A stretch of DNA of 64,000 nt from Alphaproteobacteria bacterium (GTDB lineage Bacteria > Pseudomonadota > Alphaproteobacteria > Rhizobiales > Aestuariivirgaceae): NCBI GenBank assembly GCA_024640405.1, contig JAHEFB010000023.1, positions 1-64,000 of the forward strand, written 5' to 3'. Made by a program: the position numbers and the translations under genes. Under the pieces are notes generated by a model. The model made no database searches and was not told the origin of the DNA. It worked only from the letters and a program-made list of their open reading frames with translations. This document shows positions 62,838 to 64,000 of this stretch, piece by piece; positions within the stretch are counted from its first letter, which is position 1, and the number at the start of each line of letters is the position of its first letter.

Positions 62838-64000
62838 CTATGACAGCAGGTCCTTGACACGGTAATACAGCATTCCAAGCGTAAGGCCCGGCCTGCGGAG
62901 AAACCCGCCCGGAAACGGCAGATGCCGTATTCGGGCAAACACGTCAAATCGCTCCGTATCGCCAACAATGGCGTCCGCAAGCACCTTCCCCAGCACGCCG
63001 GCAAGCACAACACCCTGACCGGAAAACCCGTGTACGAAGTATATCGAGCTGTCGCTGCGTCCCATATTGGGCAACCGGTTGTAAGTAATGCCAATATGGC
63101 CACCCCAGGCGTACTCCATTTTCACATCGCTGAGTTGTGGGAATATCCGCAGCACCCTGGGTCGCATGTTGGCGCCAAGGTCGCGGGGGTGTATGCCCGA
63201 ATAGCTGCATCTGCCTCCAAACAACAGCCGGTGATCGGCCGTTGTCCTGAAATAGTCAACGACATAATTGCTGTCACAGACAGCCTCGTTGTCTCTGATC
63301 AGGCTGCGTGCCCGCTCTTCGCCAAGCGTTTCGGTCGCGACAACGTAACTGGCCACCGGCATGACACGATGATTGAGGCCTGGAACCAGCGAGCCAAGGT
63401 AGGCATTGCACGCGACAATGACCTGGCTGCAGGCGATTGTCCTTCCCGAAGCAAGTTTCAGGGCAGGTTTGCTGCCACCTTGAACACTTTCGACTGCTGT
63501 GTTTTCGAAGATCAGGCCGCCTTGCCCGATTACGGCATCGGCCAGGCCGAGAGCGTAGTTCAATGAGTGAATGTGGCCGGAATCCTGTTCACGCAGCGCA
63601 CCGTGAAATACCTTGGAGTCGAGCTTCTTCGACAGTTCGTCCCGGCTCAGTATCGTGCACCCTTGCACGCCGTACTGCTCCAGTTCTTCCATGTGCTCGG
63701 CAAGCCCCGCCATATGGCTTGGCCGGGCAGCTGCATGCAAGAACCCCCAGGTCAGGTCGCAGTCGATGTCATGGTTCTGGATGCGGGCTTCGATCAGCCT
63801 TTTGCCTTGCTCTGCAACATCAAAACATATCCGCGCGTCCTGTACACCCAGCTGCTTTTCGAAGGCTTCCATGCCGGGTGAATAACCGGTGCAAACCTGG
63901 CCGCCATTGCGCCCTGTCGCGCCCCAGCCAATGGGACCTGAATCAAAGACTGCCACCTTGCGTCCCTGACTGGAAAGTTCCAGCGCCGCTGAAAGACCGG
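62838..64000 (-). CDS. FAD-dependent oxidoreductase, PuuB/DadA-like (partial, N-terminus outside window)
   Basis: The gene enters from the right edge; about 387 codons are visible. GLSAALELSSQGRKVAVFDSG is the later part of the FAD-binding Rossmann segment, followed by IGWGATGRNGGQVC, a mark of gamma-glutamylputrescine oxidase (PuuB/OrdL) type amine oxidases. YVVDYFRTTADHRLLFGGRCSYSG and a C-terminal IYFVHGFSGQGVVLAG close the FAD site. Probable function is oxidation of (gamma-glutamyl)putrescine or another secondary amine, in line with the polyamine genes to the left. It lies on the opposite strand to them. Confidence 0.87.
   Translation of the reverse strand, partial: GLSAALELSSQGRKVAVFDSGPIGWGATGRNGGQVCTGYSPGMEAFEKQLGVQDARICFDVAEQGKRLIEARIQNHDIDCDLTWGFLHAAARPSHMAGLAEHMEELEQYGVQGCTILSRDELSKKLDSKVFHGALREQDSGHIHSLNYALGLADAVIGQGGLIFENTAVESVQGGSKPALKLASGRTIACSQVIVACNAYLGSLVPGLNHRVMPVASYVVATETLGEERARSLIRDNEAVCDSNYVVDYFRTTADHRLLFGGRCSYSGIHPRDLGANMRPRVLRIFPQLSDVKMEYAWGGHIGITYNRLPNMGRSDSSIYFVHGFSGQGVVLAGVLGKVLADAIVGDTERFDVFARIRHLPFPGGFLRRPGLTLGMLYYRVKDLLS

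Noticed and set aside
62678-63103. Minus-strand reading frame of 141 codons over the end of the oxidoreductase gene
   Set aside because: It is out of frame with the clear FAD oxidoreductase and depends on its codons; the part beyond that gene coincides with the self-complementary block.
1-64000. tRNA, rRNA, insertion sequences, integrases, prophage genes
   Set aside because: I looked through the intergenic stretches and protein products by eye and saw none; a tRNAscan-SE and IS search would be needed to exclude short or degraded copies.

Overview
The window looks like chromosome of an alphaproteobacterium, most probably of the Hyphomicrobiales (Rhizobiales) type. The reasons are a DUF2093 gene, a class II DAHP synthase, an Atm1-type ABC exporter, a short pyruvoyl phosphatidylserine decarboxylase next to pssA, and a large hopanoid cluster that includes hpnO, hpnN and hpnH. 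Base composition is moderately GC-rich, except for a visibly AT-richer islet at about 28.4-31.1 kb. I found no rRNA, tRNA, transposase, integrase, phage gene or CRISPR array. Both edges cut genes: an APH-family phosphotransferase on the left and a DadA/PuuB-type oxidoreductase on the right.

1-31 kb is mostly housekeeping and metabolism in short operons. It holds purD with a fluoroacetate-dehalogenase-like hydrolase, xseA, a YbdK-type carboxylate-amine ligase, DAHP synthase, an exported DUF255/DsbD-alpha fusion, a fatty acid desaturase, a CoA-transferase, cysS-cimA-hutD-MFS with overlapping ends, and two EamA transporters. It continues with a LOG hydrolase, a secreted LysM protein with 54-bp coding repeats, a PCu(A)C copper chaperone divergent from an ArsR regulator with a strong palindromic operator, atm1, psd-pssA-arsC, and the AT-rich islet (lipid-kinase-like protein, DUF202 protein, formate/nitrite transporter family protein).

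31-36 kb carries an RND permease, its periplasmic adaptor and a PadR repressor on the minus strand. 36-50 kb is the hopanoid region, in two convergent arms. The plus arm hpnO-hpnN-hpnH covers adenosylhopane formation, aminotransfer and hopanoid transport. The minus arm hpnC, dxs, hpnD, hpnE, shc, hpnG covers isoprenoid precursor, squalene, hopene and side-chain steps. The arms meet at a perfect hairpin terminator at 41.83 kb.

50-54.7 kb is an Anbu (ancestral proteasome-like) cluster: circularly permuted ATP-grasp, alpha-E, transglutaminase, Anbu peptidase and an alpha/beta hydrolase. Gene ends overlap or nearly touch at every junction but one (a 44-base gap before Anbu), and hpnC is the last gene of this chain. 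This junction between a predicted peptide-tagging/proteolysis module and squalene synthesis is the most interesting feature of the window.

55-64 kb is a polyamine uptake and breakdown cluster: SpuC-like aminotransferase, a four-gene putrescine/spermidine ABC transporter, an agmatinase-family ureohydrolase, a TauE/SafE permease and a PuuB-like oxidase. A stand-alone Flp pilin gene of 58 codons and an unexplained, strongly self-complementary GC-rich block at 62.69-62.78 kb lie between the last two.
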